From assembly GCA_016199405.1 (NCBI GenBank), contig JACQGS010000283.1, positions 1 to 21,433 of the forward strand: a stretch of 21,433 bases of DNA, written 5' to 3'. The notes under the pieces were generated by a model. It ran no database searches and was not told the DNA's origin. It saw nothing but the letters and a program-made list of their open reading frames with translations. Below are positions 7,301 through 14,147 of the stretch, in pieces. The DNA is from Chloroflexota bacterium. Lineage in GTDB: Bacteria > Chloroflexota > Anaerolineae > UBA4142. Numbering within the stretch: the first letter of the stretch is position 1; every line of letters starts with the position of its first letter. The position numbers and the translations under genes were made by a program.

Positions 7301-8386
7301 ATGGCAAACGCAGAGCAACTTGCTCTTCAAAAACGCGGCGTCGCAGAATGGAATAAATGGAGAAGAGAGAATCCAACAATCGAAATAGATTTAAGTAACG
7401 CGGACCTCGTCGGCGCGCATCTCCTTAACGCGAACCTTTTCGGCGCGAACCTCGTCGGCGCGAACCTCGAAGACGCGAACCTCATCGGCGCGTACCTCAT
7501 CGGCGCGAACCTCGAAGACGCGAACCTCCGCAACGCGAACTTCCGCGACGCATACCTCTCCGACGCGAACCTCGAACGCGCGAACCTCGAAGACGCGAAC
7601 CTCAGCAACGCGAACCTCAGCAACGCGAACCTCCGCAACGCGAACTTCCGCGACGCATACCTCTCCGACGCGAAGCTTAGCAACGCGAACCTCATCGACG
7701 CGAACCTCAGCAACGCGAACCTCGATGGAGCAGACCTTACTAATGCTGTAATTGGATACACCTCATTCGGAGATGTTGATCTAAGTGTCGCAAAGGGTCT
7801 TGAGAGTGTGAGACACGCTATCCCTTCAAGTATCGGCATTGACACGATTTACAAGTCCAAAGGAAATATTCCAGAGATATTCCTGCGCGGCTGTGGCGTG
7901 CCAGACACCTTCATCACATTTGCGCGGTCGTTGGTTGGAACTGCGGGTGAATACTACAGTTGTTTTATGAGTTATTCAAGCCAAGACGACGATTTCGCAA
8001 AGCGGTTGTATGCAGATTTGCAGAGCAAAGGCGTACGCTGTTGGTTCGCGCCAGAGGATTTAAAGACTGGGGACAAGTTCAGAGGCGAAATTGATAGAGC
8101 AATTCAGTATCACGATAAATTACTGCTGGTGCTTTCCGCAAGTTCGATCGACAGCGCGTGGGTGGAAACCGAAGTCGAGAGCGCGTTCGAGCGCGAGCGC
8201 AAGCAAAGCAAGACAGTGCTATTTCCGGTGCGCTTGGATGATGCCGTGATGCAAACGAGCGAGGCATGGGCGGCAAACATTCGCCGCACGCGGCATATTG
8301 GCGATATGACCAATTGGAAAAAGCACGATGATTATCAAAATGCGTTCGAACGTTTACTGCGGGATTTGAAAGCGGCGAGTGGTTGA
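7301..8386 (+). CDS. pentapeptide-repeat and TIR domain protein
   Basis: This 361-residue protein has a short basic/aromatic lead (1-33), 23 consecutive A(N/D/Y)Lxx pentapeptides (34-148) forming a right-handed beta-helix, and a linker with GIDTIYKSKGNIPEIFLRGCGVPD. A C-terminal TIR domain follows (about 220-361): SCFMSYSSQDDDFA, then SAWVETEVE, where E291 matches the catalytic glutamate of NADase TIR domains. The combination is one I recognise from other bacteria, so it is a known architecture. AGGGG precedes the ATG by 5 nt, supporting the start. The beta-helix may be the assembly or sensing part and the TIR the effector; this is inference. A dispersed repeat follows 2 nt after the stop. 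Confidence 0.9.
   Translation: MANAEQLALQKRGVAEWNKWRRENPTIEIDLSNADLVGAHLLNANLFGANLVGANLEDANLIGAYLIGANLEDANLRNANFRDAYLSDANLERANLEDANLSNANLSNANLRNANFRDAYLSDAKLSNANLIDANLSNANLDGADLTNAVIGYTSFGDVDLSVAKGLESVRHAIPSSIGIDTIYKSKGNIPEIFLRGCGVPDTFITFARSLVGTAGEYYSCFMSYSSQDDDFAKRLYADLQSKGVRCWFAPEDLKTGDKFRGEIDRAIQYHDKLLLVLSASSIDSAWVETEVESAFERERKQSKTVLFPVRLDDAVMQTSEAWAANIRRTRHIGDMTNWKKHDDYQNAFERLLRDLKAASG
7518..7674 (+). repeat. segmental duplication within the pentapeptide array
   Basis: A 52-bp block at 7518-7569 recurs without a mismatch at 7623-7674, exactly 105 bp (seven pentapeptides) later. It encodes the same run of units, ANLRN ANFRD AYLSD. The whole array is built on a 15-bp DNA period with near-uniform codons (CGCGAACCTC). 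Confidence 0.85.
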
Positions 8387-8388
8387 CC

Positions 8389-8456
8389 CGTCATTGCGAG
8401 GAGCGTCCTGACCCTGAACGCAGTGAAGGGGAAGGATCAGCGACGAAGCAATCTCC
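8389..8456. repeat. CGTCATTGCGAG dispersed repeat, copy 1
   Basis: It begins 2 nt after the pentapeptide-TIR stop with CGTCATTGCGAGGAGCG and ends GAAGCAATCTCC. Both end words recur at 17063-17140. A reading frame through it gives HCEERPDPERSEGEGSATKQS, a familiar spurious peptide from this kind of repeat. Confidence 0.75.
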
Positions 8457-8478
8457 AAACTCGGACAGCGAAACCCCA

Positions 8479-8585
8479 ATTAGGACGCGGATGCACGCGG
8501 AAAAATCAGATCAGAAAATTTATGCAATCCGTTTTTTCCGCGCAGACACTTGCGCCGCGCGCAAGCGCAGGTGTCCGCGTCCAAA
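8479..8585. repeat. dispersed palindromic repeat, GGACGCGGAT family, copy 2
   Basis: The left arm (8483-8504) AGGACGCGGATGCACGCGG and the following ATCAGATCAG repeat copy 1 in opposite orientation. The right arm TTTTTTCCGCG...TCCGCGTCC is interrupted by about 28 nt that itself folds (GACACTTGCG...GCAAGCGCAGGTGTC, 8545-8574). It lies 5 bp from the stop of the gene at 8591, which reads toward it. Confidence 0.75.
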
Positions 8586-8590
8586 AATCC

Positions 8591-9175
8591 CTACTCGCTA
8601 TTCAACGCCGCGCGCAACGCAACATATCCGATTCGCAATTCCTCTTCTTCTTTTTCCAACAATGGACTCTGCGCTGGCTTGCCGGCGTTGACCCACTGAT
8701 CGGAATACAACATTCCCAGCGCGCGATGCTTTGCCGCGTCGTGCAGCGCCGCCGGCTTCGCGTGGTAAGCCAGCGCGTAATATTGCTGGAGCGCGTCGAC
8801 CAGTTCGGCGTTATTCGGATTGCCGAATAATTTGCGATGCACAATCCACCAGTTCACATCAACCCGCGCGGCTTGCTCCACATCCAAATGCAAGCCATGC
8901 ACGCGATTGAGCAAGCGATAAAAGCGCCGCATGAAAATTTCCGCGCGCGGAATATCGTTGTTGGGAAACGGCGCGAACGCGATCTCCGCGCGCGCGACCA
9001 GATACGCCGCGACAATCGCCTGCCACACATTCAAGCCGAATGCCTCTCCCACCATCCGCACAGACACACGCAACAACTTTAGCCATTCGCGGTGATAGTA
9101 GGCGACGTAGTTTTCTTTTTCGTACCGCGCTAGCCGCGCGGGGTCGAAGGTTGCCATTGCATTTTTCGCGTTCAC
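8591..9175 (-). CDS. conserved soluble protein of unknown function
   Basis: I do not recognise a named family. The 194-residue product is mostly helical and rich in Trp, Tyr and Arg (FDPARLARYEKENYVAYYHREW, then LKLLRVSVRMVGEAFGL), with no signal peptide and at most one weakly hydrophobic stretch near 50-65. The GTG at 9175 is chosen as start because GGAGGGGG lies about 5 nt upstream and it overlaps the previous TGA by 2 nt. The ATG at 9157 (MATFDPARL) is the alternative. It is the last gene of the run and ends beside a palindromic repeat. Confidence 0.75.
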   Translation of the reverse strand: MNAKNAMATFDPARLARYEKENYVAYYHREWLKLLRVSVRMVGEAFGLNVWQAIVAAYLVARAEIAFAPFPNNDIPRAEIFMRRFYRLLNRVHGLHLDVEQAARVDVNWWIVHRKLFGNPNNAELVDALQQYYALAYHAKPAALHDAAKHRALGMLYSDQWVNAGKPAQSPLLEKEEEELRIGYVALRAALNSE

Positions 9176-9747
9176 ATTCCCCCTCCGCGTTCCAGTGAAA
9201 AGTATGCGACGGTTTGCCACTTGTCCCACCACCATTTGAGATGCGCCTTGCCCAAATACAAACCCGATTCTAACTCGACCAATTCATCGAGGACGCGACG
9301 GATGGTAAACGCGGGATTTGCCGGCAAATCGTAATCAATTTTCAAAACCGGACGATCCGGATCGGTCAACCCCGGCGCAATGCGTGTTTGGAACGCAAAC
9401 GCGCGATAGGTCGCCGCGCCATCGTCCACATAACCGCGATACAGGGGCCAGTAGATATGCGCGAGCGCGAGCGAATCGCGCGTGAAGATGTTATCGCCGC
9501 TGGAGTGCGCCGCATCGAACGTTTTGCCTTGCCAGGGCATCCAGCGCGCGGAAATAAATTCGGTGAACTCGCTCAAGCCCGGCGCGACATCCAGCGCGAT
9601 AAGTTCGCCGCGATAACGTCCGTCAAGCGCAGGACGAGGCGTTTTGCCGGCGCGAAAAATTGCGTTCAACGCGGCAAAGCTTTCAGAGCGGCTGCGCCGG
9701 CTTGAGCGTGGCGCGATGCCAATTCTTTCAGCGATTGCCGAGTTCAT
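9172..9747 (-). CDS. conserved soluble protein of unknown function
   Basis: A 191-residue protein with no TM segment. After a Ser/Arg-rich N-terminus it reads GRYRGELIALDVAPGL, and the end is LYLGKAHLKWWWDKWQTVAYFSLE, a pattern of beta strands ending in a Trp-rich stretch that would fit a beta-barrel, lipocalin-like fold. That fold is only a guess. It overlaps the genes on both sides (ATGA with the preceding gene, ATGTGA with the following one), so it is surely co-translated with them. Confidence 0.75.
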   Translation of the reverse strand: MNSAIAERIGIAPRSSRRSRSESFAALNAIFRAGKTPRPALDGRYRGELIALDVAPGLSEFTEFISARWMPWQGKTFDAAHSSGDNIFTRDSLALAHIYWPLYRGYVDDGAATYRAFAFQTRIAPGLTDPDRPVLKIDYDLPANPAFTIRRVLDELVELESGLYLGKAHLKWWWDKWQTVAYFSLERGGGM

Positions 9748-10133
9748 TTGCTGCGGCTGGAGTAGAGATAGAGCGCTTCACCGCCAATCAGCGCGACTTG
9801 GGCGGCAAGCGCAACGACTCCGAGCCACACCGGCGGCAGATCAATTCCACCGATAAAAAGCCAATACAAAATCGCCGGCGCTACCAACAAGCGCGTGATA
9901 ATCACCGCGCCGATAAATTCGCGCGCCGTTTCCGGACGATTCGATGCCAGCCACGCGACGATTGACAAACCCATGATCCCTGCGCCCATGACATTCGCGT
10001 ACAACGGCTTGTCGGTAAACGGAAATAGAATCGCGGCGACCAAGGGTTTGTAAAACACATAACAGATCGCGCCGACCGAAAAATTGAAGAGCGCGTCGAT
10101 CCGTAAGATGCGAACCACATTTGCTTTGCTCAT
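9744..10133 (-). CDS. small four-helix membrane protein, unknown function
   Basis: The 129-residue product has four predicted membrane helices (about 10-36, 46-62, 72-92 and 99-122) and little else. The start at 10133 is set by a four-base ATGA overlap with the stop of the previous gene; a longer frame to 10169 only reads through that gene. It is paired with another small membrane protein upstream, possibly as a complex. No family was recognised. Confidence 0.75.
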   Translation of the reverse strand: MSKANVVRILRIDALFNFSVGAICYVFYKPLVAAILFPFTDKPLYANVMGAGIMGLSIVAWLASNRPETAREFIGAVIITRLLVAPAILYWLFIGGIDLPPVWLGVVALAAQVALIGGEALYLYSSRSK

Positions 10134-10549
10134 AAGTTCAATCCCCCTTCTTGCTTTGAATAGAACCAAACATAGTATCCGAACGCCGCGGTCAGATAAA
10201 TCGAAAATGCGAGAATGAAAATCAAATATGACTTGACGACACCGAGCAACACGACGTAGTAGAATGCGCCCAACGCCGTGAACAGAACGACGATGAGGCC
10301 GACCATCACGGGAATGCGGATTTGTTCCCAGTTTTTTGCGCGAAACGCCAGCAACGATTGAAGCGCATAACCGAGCGCCGCCGCGCCGGCTTGTTGATAC
10401 ACCGGCAAATCTGCGCCCGGCAAACCCGACAAATCGGCGACCAATTTAGGCGCAGCTAGACTTGTGATCGCCAAGACCAACCCTTCGAATCCGGACAAAA
10501 GCAACGCCAGTCTTAACCCGAAAGGAAACGCCGGCATTGATTTTTTCAT
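10130..10549 (-). CDS. small four-helix membrane protein, unknown function
   Basis: A 139-residue protein, MKKSMPAFPFGLRLALLLSGF at the start, with about four membrane helices. The ATG at 10549 has a near-perfect ribosome site (AAAGGAGG, 4 nt spacing), which settles the start against an open extension to 10630. It follows the methyltransferase gene by 47 bp and overlaps the next gene by four bases. Confidence 0.8.
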   Translation of the reverse strand: MKKSMPAFPFGLRLALLLSGFEGLVLAITSLAAPKLVADLSGLPGADLPVYQQAGAAALGYALQSLLAFRAKNWEQIRIPVMVGLIVVLFTALGAFYYVVLLGVVKSYLIFILAFSIYLTAAFGYYVWFYSKQEGGLNL

Positions 10550-10596
10550 TTCTCCTCCTTTGATCTGATCTGAATCGAAGATTACCTTTTGCGCGA

Positions 10597-11490
10597 TCAG
10601 GCCGTCGCGGTCAGCATTCCTTCGAACCACAATCCGCGTTCCAACGCGCGGTACTGGTCGCGCGCCGCCCGCGTGTTATCGTGCTGTGTTTCAGAGCGAA
10701 CGCGCATTGCGCGCAACGCGACGGCGAAAATCCAACTGAGCCGGGCAAAGCGATAGAGGCGCTGGAGCGAAGGTCGGACATTCGCGGTAATATTTTCTAG
10801 CTGCGCATCGGCAAAACCAGACTCGGACGGCATCGCATTCCATTCCTCACCGGTTGCCAGATTGGGAATCGCCCAGCCCGAGAGCCAACTGTTCAGCAAT
10901 TGACGCTCCGCCGCGTTCCCAGCCGGACGCGTGAGCATATACTCCGTAATTCCCAGGCGACCGCCCGGGCGCAGAATTCGCCGAGCTTCGGCGAGGAAAC
11001 GATTCTTGATCGGAGCGTGACAAACGCTTTCCATCGCCACGACAATGTCGAAACTCGCGTCGGGAAAATCTGTGGATGTGTAATCCTGTTGCTCGAATGA
11101 AACGCGTTCGTCCACACCTTGCTCGCGCGCATATCGCCGCGCGCGTTCGATTTGATCGGCGACCGGTGTAATCCCGACCACTTGCGCGTTGTATCGTTTG
11201 GCTAGCCAAATGGAAGTTCCGCCAACGCCGCAACCCGCGTCGAGGATGCGCTGTCCGGGTTGAATCCCAATTCGGTTCGCGAGGACTTGGTTCATATTGA
11301 GCAGCGATTCCGCGTGGCTCTTTGTGTTCGCATCCCAATAGCCAAAATGCAATGCGCGATTCTGCGGATTCAGCCACAACAGGCGATAGTCCAGCCACGT
11401 ACGTTCGTAGTAATCGCGAACTTGCGCTAGATTGTCTGCCCCATTTTGCTCAGAGCGACTAGCGTGGGCGGGGACATTATTCGTTTTCAT
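10597..11490 (-). CDS. SAM-dependent methyltransferase (UbiE / tocopherol-methyltransferase-like)
   Basis: A 297-residue class I methyltransferase. Motif I is ILDAGCGVGGT (82-92), the acidic strand reads VVGITP, motif II is FDIVVAMESVCHAPIKN and motif III RILRPGGRL. The N-terminal YYERTWLDYRLLWLNPQNRALHFGYWD is typical of the sterol, tocopherol and glycine-betaine methyltransferase group, which methylate small or lipid-like acceptors. The acceptor is unknown here. The ATG at 11490 has no good ribosome site; it lies inside the preceding 27-codon ORF, so translation is probably coupled. The C-terminal quarter (RLYRFARLSWIFAVALRAMRV) has a hydrophobic patch that could touch a membrane. Confidence 0.9.
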   Translation of the reverse strand: MKTNNVPAHASRSEQNGADNLAQVRDYYERTWLDYRLLWLNPQNRALHFGYWDANTKSHAESLLNMNQVLANRIGIQPGQRILDAGCGVGGTSIWLAKRYNAQVVGITPVADQIERARRYAREQGVDERVSFEQQDYTSTDFPDASFDIVVAMESVCHAPIKNRFLAEARRILRPGGRLGITEYMLTRPAGNAAERQLLNSWLSGWAIPNLATGEEWNAMPSESGFADAQLENITANVRPSLQRLYRFARLSWIFAVALRAMRVRSETQHDNTRAARDQYRALERGLWFEGMLTATA

Positions 11491-11560
11491 GATTTGAGAT
11501 TTGGAAGATGACAAAGAAACCGATCACCAACAAGATGATGATAGGAATGGCTTTGCTCAT
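11477..11560 (-). CDS. 27-residue single-TM micro-ORF
   Basis: The ATG directly follows the TAA of the DedA gene (TAAATG). The product is one hydrophobic helix with charged ends (MSKAIPIIILLVIGFFVIFQ, then ISNHENE). It overlaps the first codons of the methyltransferase in another frame. No ribosome site is seen, so it could only be translated by re-initiation after the DedA gene. Either a genuine microprotein or a coupling peptide; chance is not excluded. Confidence 0.4.
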   Translation of the reverse strand: MSKAIPIIILLVIGFFVIFQISNHENE

Positions 11561-12268
11561 TTAGTTTGCGGTCTGGCTCTCGCGGATCAGCGTAATCGCG
11601 ATGCACGCTGGGCAAGACGCTTCTGCCCATGCGGAGTACGTCTCTGCGAGCGTCCGCGTTTCTGCGCGCCGCCGCGCGATGCGCCGAACAACGAGCCAGC
11701 CGATGATTCCGAAAACGAGAACGGCGAGAATCAACCCAACGACGAAAATTCCGGAAACATTCAACAGCGCGAGCAACGCGCCGCCAAAATAGCCGATGGC
11801 AAAATGCCACGCGACAAAAAACGTGCTCCCCGCGATCAAGCCGGGAATGAATACGCCGGTCGGCAAATTGGCAATGCCGGATGCCGGCGTCGTCGCGATC
11901 CGGACGCCCGGCGTCGTCAACCCCAGCGCGACTGCCGTCGTCCCGCCTCGGCGCACCCGCTCGATCATCTGCTCAAGGCGGGTTTGCGACAATCCGATCA
12001 ATCTGCCGGCGCGATAAATAAACGCGCGCCCCGGCCCGCGGGCGATCCCATATTGAATCGCGCCGCCGAGCAACAGCGCAATCACAATCACGATAAACGC
12101 GACGATAACATTGAAGCGCCCCTGCGCCGCGCTGCCGGCAGCGCCGAGTAGAATCAAATCGCCGGGAATCGGAATCGGCGCGCCGATTTCTTTGAGCAGC
12201 AGGATCGCGAAGATCGCGGCGAGTCCGTACGTTTCGAGGAATTGATTGAGGGATTCGGGAGATGGCAT
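11561..12268 (-). CDS. DedA / VTT-domain membrane protein
   Basis: A 235-residue polytopic protein with the DedA signature E27-I-G-A-P-I-P-I-P-G-D and the second-half motif GVRIATTPASGIANLP, followed by HFAIGYFGG. DedA/VTT proteins are inner-membrane lipid scramblase or flippase-like proteins for lipid carriers. The start at 12268 (MPSPESLNQF) is preferred to a frame opening at 12328, because the extra 20 residues (RNSKSEISK and the like) are the translation of the palindromic repeat at 12289-12346. It follows the dienelactone hydrolase gene and ends flush with the micro-ORF. Confidence 0.85.
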   Translation of the reverse strand: MPSPESLNQFLETYGLAAIFAILLLKEIGAPIPIPGDLILLGAAGSAAQGRFNVIVAFIVIVIALLLGGAIQYGIARGPGRAFIYRAGRLIGLSQTRLEQMIERVRRGGTTAVALGLTTPGVRIATTPASGIANLPTGVFIPGLIAGSTFFVAWHFAIGYFGGALLALLNVSGIFVVGLILAVLVFGIIGWLVVRRIARRRAETRTLAETYSAWAEASCPACIAITLIRESQTAN

Positions 12269-12288
12269 CTTGCTGATTTCGGATTTCG

Positions 12289-12346
12289 AATTTCGGATTT
12301 CGGATATCTGTCTTGCTCCGACATCCAATATCCGAAATCCGAAATT
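12289..12346. repeat. 19-bp perfect palindrome, TTTCGGAT repeat
   Basis: AATTTCGGATTTCGGATAT (12289-12307) is exactly complementary to 12328-12346, with a 20-nt loop. It starts 3 bp past the hydrolase stop. It has no T-run on the minus strand, so it looks like a repeat hairpin rather than a classical terminator. Confidence 0.8.
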
Positions 12347-12349
12347 GAT

Positions 12350-13390
12350 TCACGCTTTCACGTACTTCTCAAACCACGCGAGCGCTTTGGCATACGCGTC
12401 TTTCGCGGCATCGGCGTTGTAACTGCCGCCGGTGTCGTTATTGAACGCGTGGCTGGCATTCGGATAAATAATTTTCTCGAACGTTTTGTTCGCGGCTTTC
12501 ATCGCGGCTTCGACTTCCGGAATGCCGGCGTTGATGCGCGTGTCGTTCGCGCCGTACATCGCGAGCACCGCGGCTTGCGTTTTGGGAATGTCGGCAATCG
12601 GAGGGTTCGGTCCGTAGTACGGCACCGCGGCTTTGAGTTCCGGTATCTGGGTCGCACAGCGCCATGTGACGCCGCCGCCAAAGCAAAAACCGGTCATCCC
12701 GTACTTGCCTTTCGCGACGTACGCCTGATTCGAGAGATACGTGAGTCCGCTTTTGAAATCCGTAACAAATTGATCCGGGTTCGCGTTGCCCAAAAGTCCG
12801 GCGACGCGGTCAGCGGCTTTTTCTGTCCCGCCATCGCGCGAAAGCAAATCCATCGCCAGCGCGACGTAACCGGCTTTGGCATATCGCCGCGTCACGTCTT
12901 TGATGTGTTCCGTCAAGCCGCGATTTTCGTGGCAAACCAGAATCGCGGGATAGGTCCCATCTTTCTTTGGACGCGATAGATATGCCAGCAGCGTAACGCC
13001 TTGCCCGGGAATTTCGATCGCTTTTGCATCAATGTCCGGATCGTTCGGACTGATCGTGACGCCGGGCGCGAGGGTCGCGGCGGTCGTCGCCGTGGGCGGA
13101 ACGGCAGTGTTTGTCGGCGGAACGCGCGTTGCGGTGGGCGGAACGGCGATGGCTGTCGGCGCGGCGGTTGGCGGCGCGGCAGTCGGCGCCGGCGTTGGCG
13201 CGGGCGCGCAGGCAGCCAGAATCGTGCTGGCAATCGCGAAACTACCGAGGACGCTCGCGATTTTTTTCAGCGCCTCGCGGCGCGTCATCTTGCCTTCTTC
13301 ATAATCCTCGACAAACTCTTCCAGCAAATATCGCTTGAAGGTTATGTCGCCAGAACCGAGATCGAGTTCTTTCAAAACCTCACTTGCCAT
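12350..13390 (-). CDS. exported dienelactone hydrolase-like lipoprotein
   Basis: A 346-residue alpha/beta hydrolase. The catalytic Cys is in GFCFGGG (about C236), the Asp in YGANDTR (about D283) and the His in NASHAF (about H314), as in dienelactone hydrolases. Ahead of it stand a cytoplasmic segment (1-35), a twin-arginine-like TRREALKK, a hydrophobic helix and the lipobox LAAC (Cys 61). A Pro/Thr/Ala-rich linker follows (about 62-112). The protein is thus probably exported, perhaps by Tat, and lipid-anchored outside. The ATG at 13390 has GGAGGAG at the right distance. It starts 23 bp after the upstream membrane protein gene and is likely co-transcribed with it. The physiological substrate is unknown. 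Confidence 0.9.
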   Translation of the reverse strand: MASEVLKELDLGSGDITFKRYLLEEFVEDYEEGKMTRREALKKIASVLGSFAIASTILAACAPAPTPAPTAAPPTAAPTAIAVPPTATRVPPTNTAVPPTATTAATLAPGVTISPNDPDIDAKAIEIPGQGVTLLAYLSRPKKDGTYPAILVCHENRGLTEHIKDVTRRYAKAGYVALAMDLLSRDGGTEKAADRVAGLLGNANPDQFVTDFKSGLTYLSNQAYVAKGKYGMTGFCFGGGVTWRCATQIPELKAAVPYYGPNPPIADIPKTQAAVLAMYGANDTRINAGIPEVEAAMKAANKTFEKIIYPNASHAFNNDTGGSYNADAAKDAYAKALAWFEKYVKA

Positions 13391-13413
13391 TTTTTCTCCT
13401 CCTTGGAAAAATT

Positions 13414-14034
13414 TTATTTTGCGCGCCAGAGCGTCGCGCCGAGCCAAACATACCAGACCGGATTGAGAATAAAGCCGGTCAAGAGCGCCGGAATGCCGAT
13501 CAATAGATTGTTGGGATCGAGGATGATCAGGCGGCCCAAATAAATGAGAATGAGCAATCCGCCGACCACGCTGCCCAGAATCGCGAGCCCCTTTGGAAAC
13601 AGAGCGCCGCGCCGCATCAACCCCGCGAACACAAAGAGCGCCACGCCGGCGAAGCCAAACGTCAACAAGCCGCGCGGATCCAATTGACTTGGCAGATTTG
13701 CAAGCGCCGGAATGTTTGAGTCGGGAGGATTGATCGCGTTCGCCAGATCATATCCGCCATGAATCGCCGCGCCGAACGCGCCGGCAATGCCAAACAGCAA
13801 GGCGAAGAGCGCGAATTCGTTGTCGCTCTCGCGCACGCGCGCGTACACGGCGACCAACGCGGCGGAAGAAAATATTCCGCCGAGAAGAAGCGCAGCCGAA
13901 GAAAGCAGCACGCCCGGCGCGGGCGCGCCGCCGCGCACGACGAGGAAAATAAAGGCGTACGAGTACACTACGCCAAGAATGCCGGCGAACATCGCGGCGA
14001 TGCCGGCGAATCGAGAAAAGGCGATTGATTTCAT
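13414..14034 (-). CDS. six-helix membrane protein, unknown function
   Basis: The 206-residue product is nearly all membrane: six helices at about 8-32, 38-62, 70-95, 115-140, 145-168 and 175-200, with loop NPPDSNIPALANLPSQLDPRG between helices 3 and 4. The start at 14034 has GGAGG four bases upstream; the frame is open to 14208 but that part lacks a ribosome site and crosses a hairpin. It opens the run that leads into the hydrolase gene. No named family was recognised. Confidence 0.8.
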   Translation of the reverse strand: MKSIAFSRFAGIAAMFAGILGVVYSYAFIFLVVRGGAPAPGVLLSSAALLLGGIFSSAALVAVYARVRESDNEFALFALLFGIAGAFGAAIHGGYDLANAINPPDSNIPALANLPSQLDPRGLLTFGFAGVALFVFAGLMRRGALFPKGLAILGSVVGGLLILIYLGRLIILDPNNLLIGIPALLTGFILNPVWYVWLGATLWRAK

Positions 14035-14050
14035 CGGACCTCCAATAGAG

Positions 14051-14080
14051 AGCGAGAGAGTCTGGTAGAACTCTCTCGCT
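14051..14080. other. 11-bp perfect hairpin upstream of the 14034 gene
   Basis: AGCGAGAGAGT (14051-14061) pairs with ACTCTCTCGCT (14070-14080), loop 8 nt. On the minus strand it lies about 5 nt ahead of the GGAGG site of the membrane protein gene. There is no T-run. It could control translation or mark an RNA end. Confidence 0.6.
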
Positions 14081-14099
14081 AGATTACGCACCAGCGCAC

Positions 14100-14136
14100 G
14101 AAAAAGATGCGCCGAGCGCGGATGCCCGCGTTCGGC
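14100..14136 (-). terminator. rho-independent terminator of the 14148 gene
   Basis: GCCGAGCGCGG and CCGCGTTCGGC (14111-14136) form a GC-rich stem with a 4-nt loop and one mismatch. On the minus strand GCGCATCTTTTTC follows. It lies just after the stop at 14148, so it separates this gene from the next run. Confidence 0.6.
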
Positions 14137-14147
14137 AGAAAAAACGC

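Noticed and set aside
7400..7740. Regular repeats looking like a CRISPR array
   Set aside because: The 15-bp period lies in frame and encodes A(N/D)Lxx pentapeptides without spacers of unrelated sequence.
8383..8691. A 102-codon frame after the pentapeptide-TIR gene
   Set aside because: Its first part is the repeat peptide HCEERPDPERSEGEGSATKQS and the rest crosses two repeats and the end of another gene; no ribosome site.
10550..10630. N-terminal extension of the 10549 membrane protein
   Set aside because: A near-perfect AAAGGAGG site sits before the ATG at 10549, and the extension overlaps the end of the methyltransferase gene.
12269..12328. N-terminal extension of the DedA protein
   Set aside because: The 20 extra residues are the translation of the 12289-12346 palindrome; DedA proteins normally begin near MPSPESLNQF.
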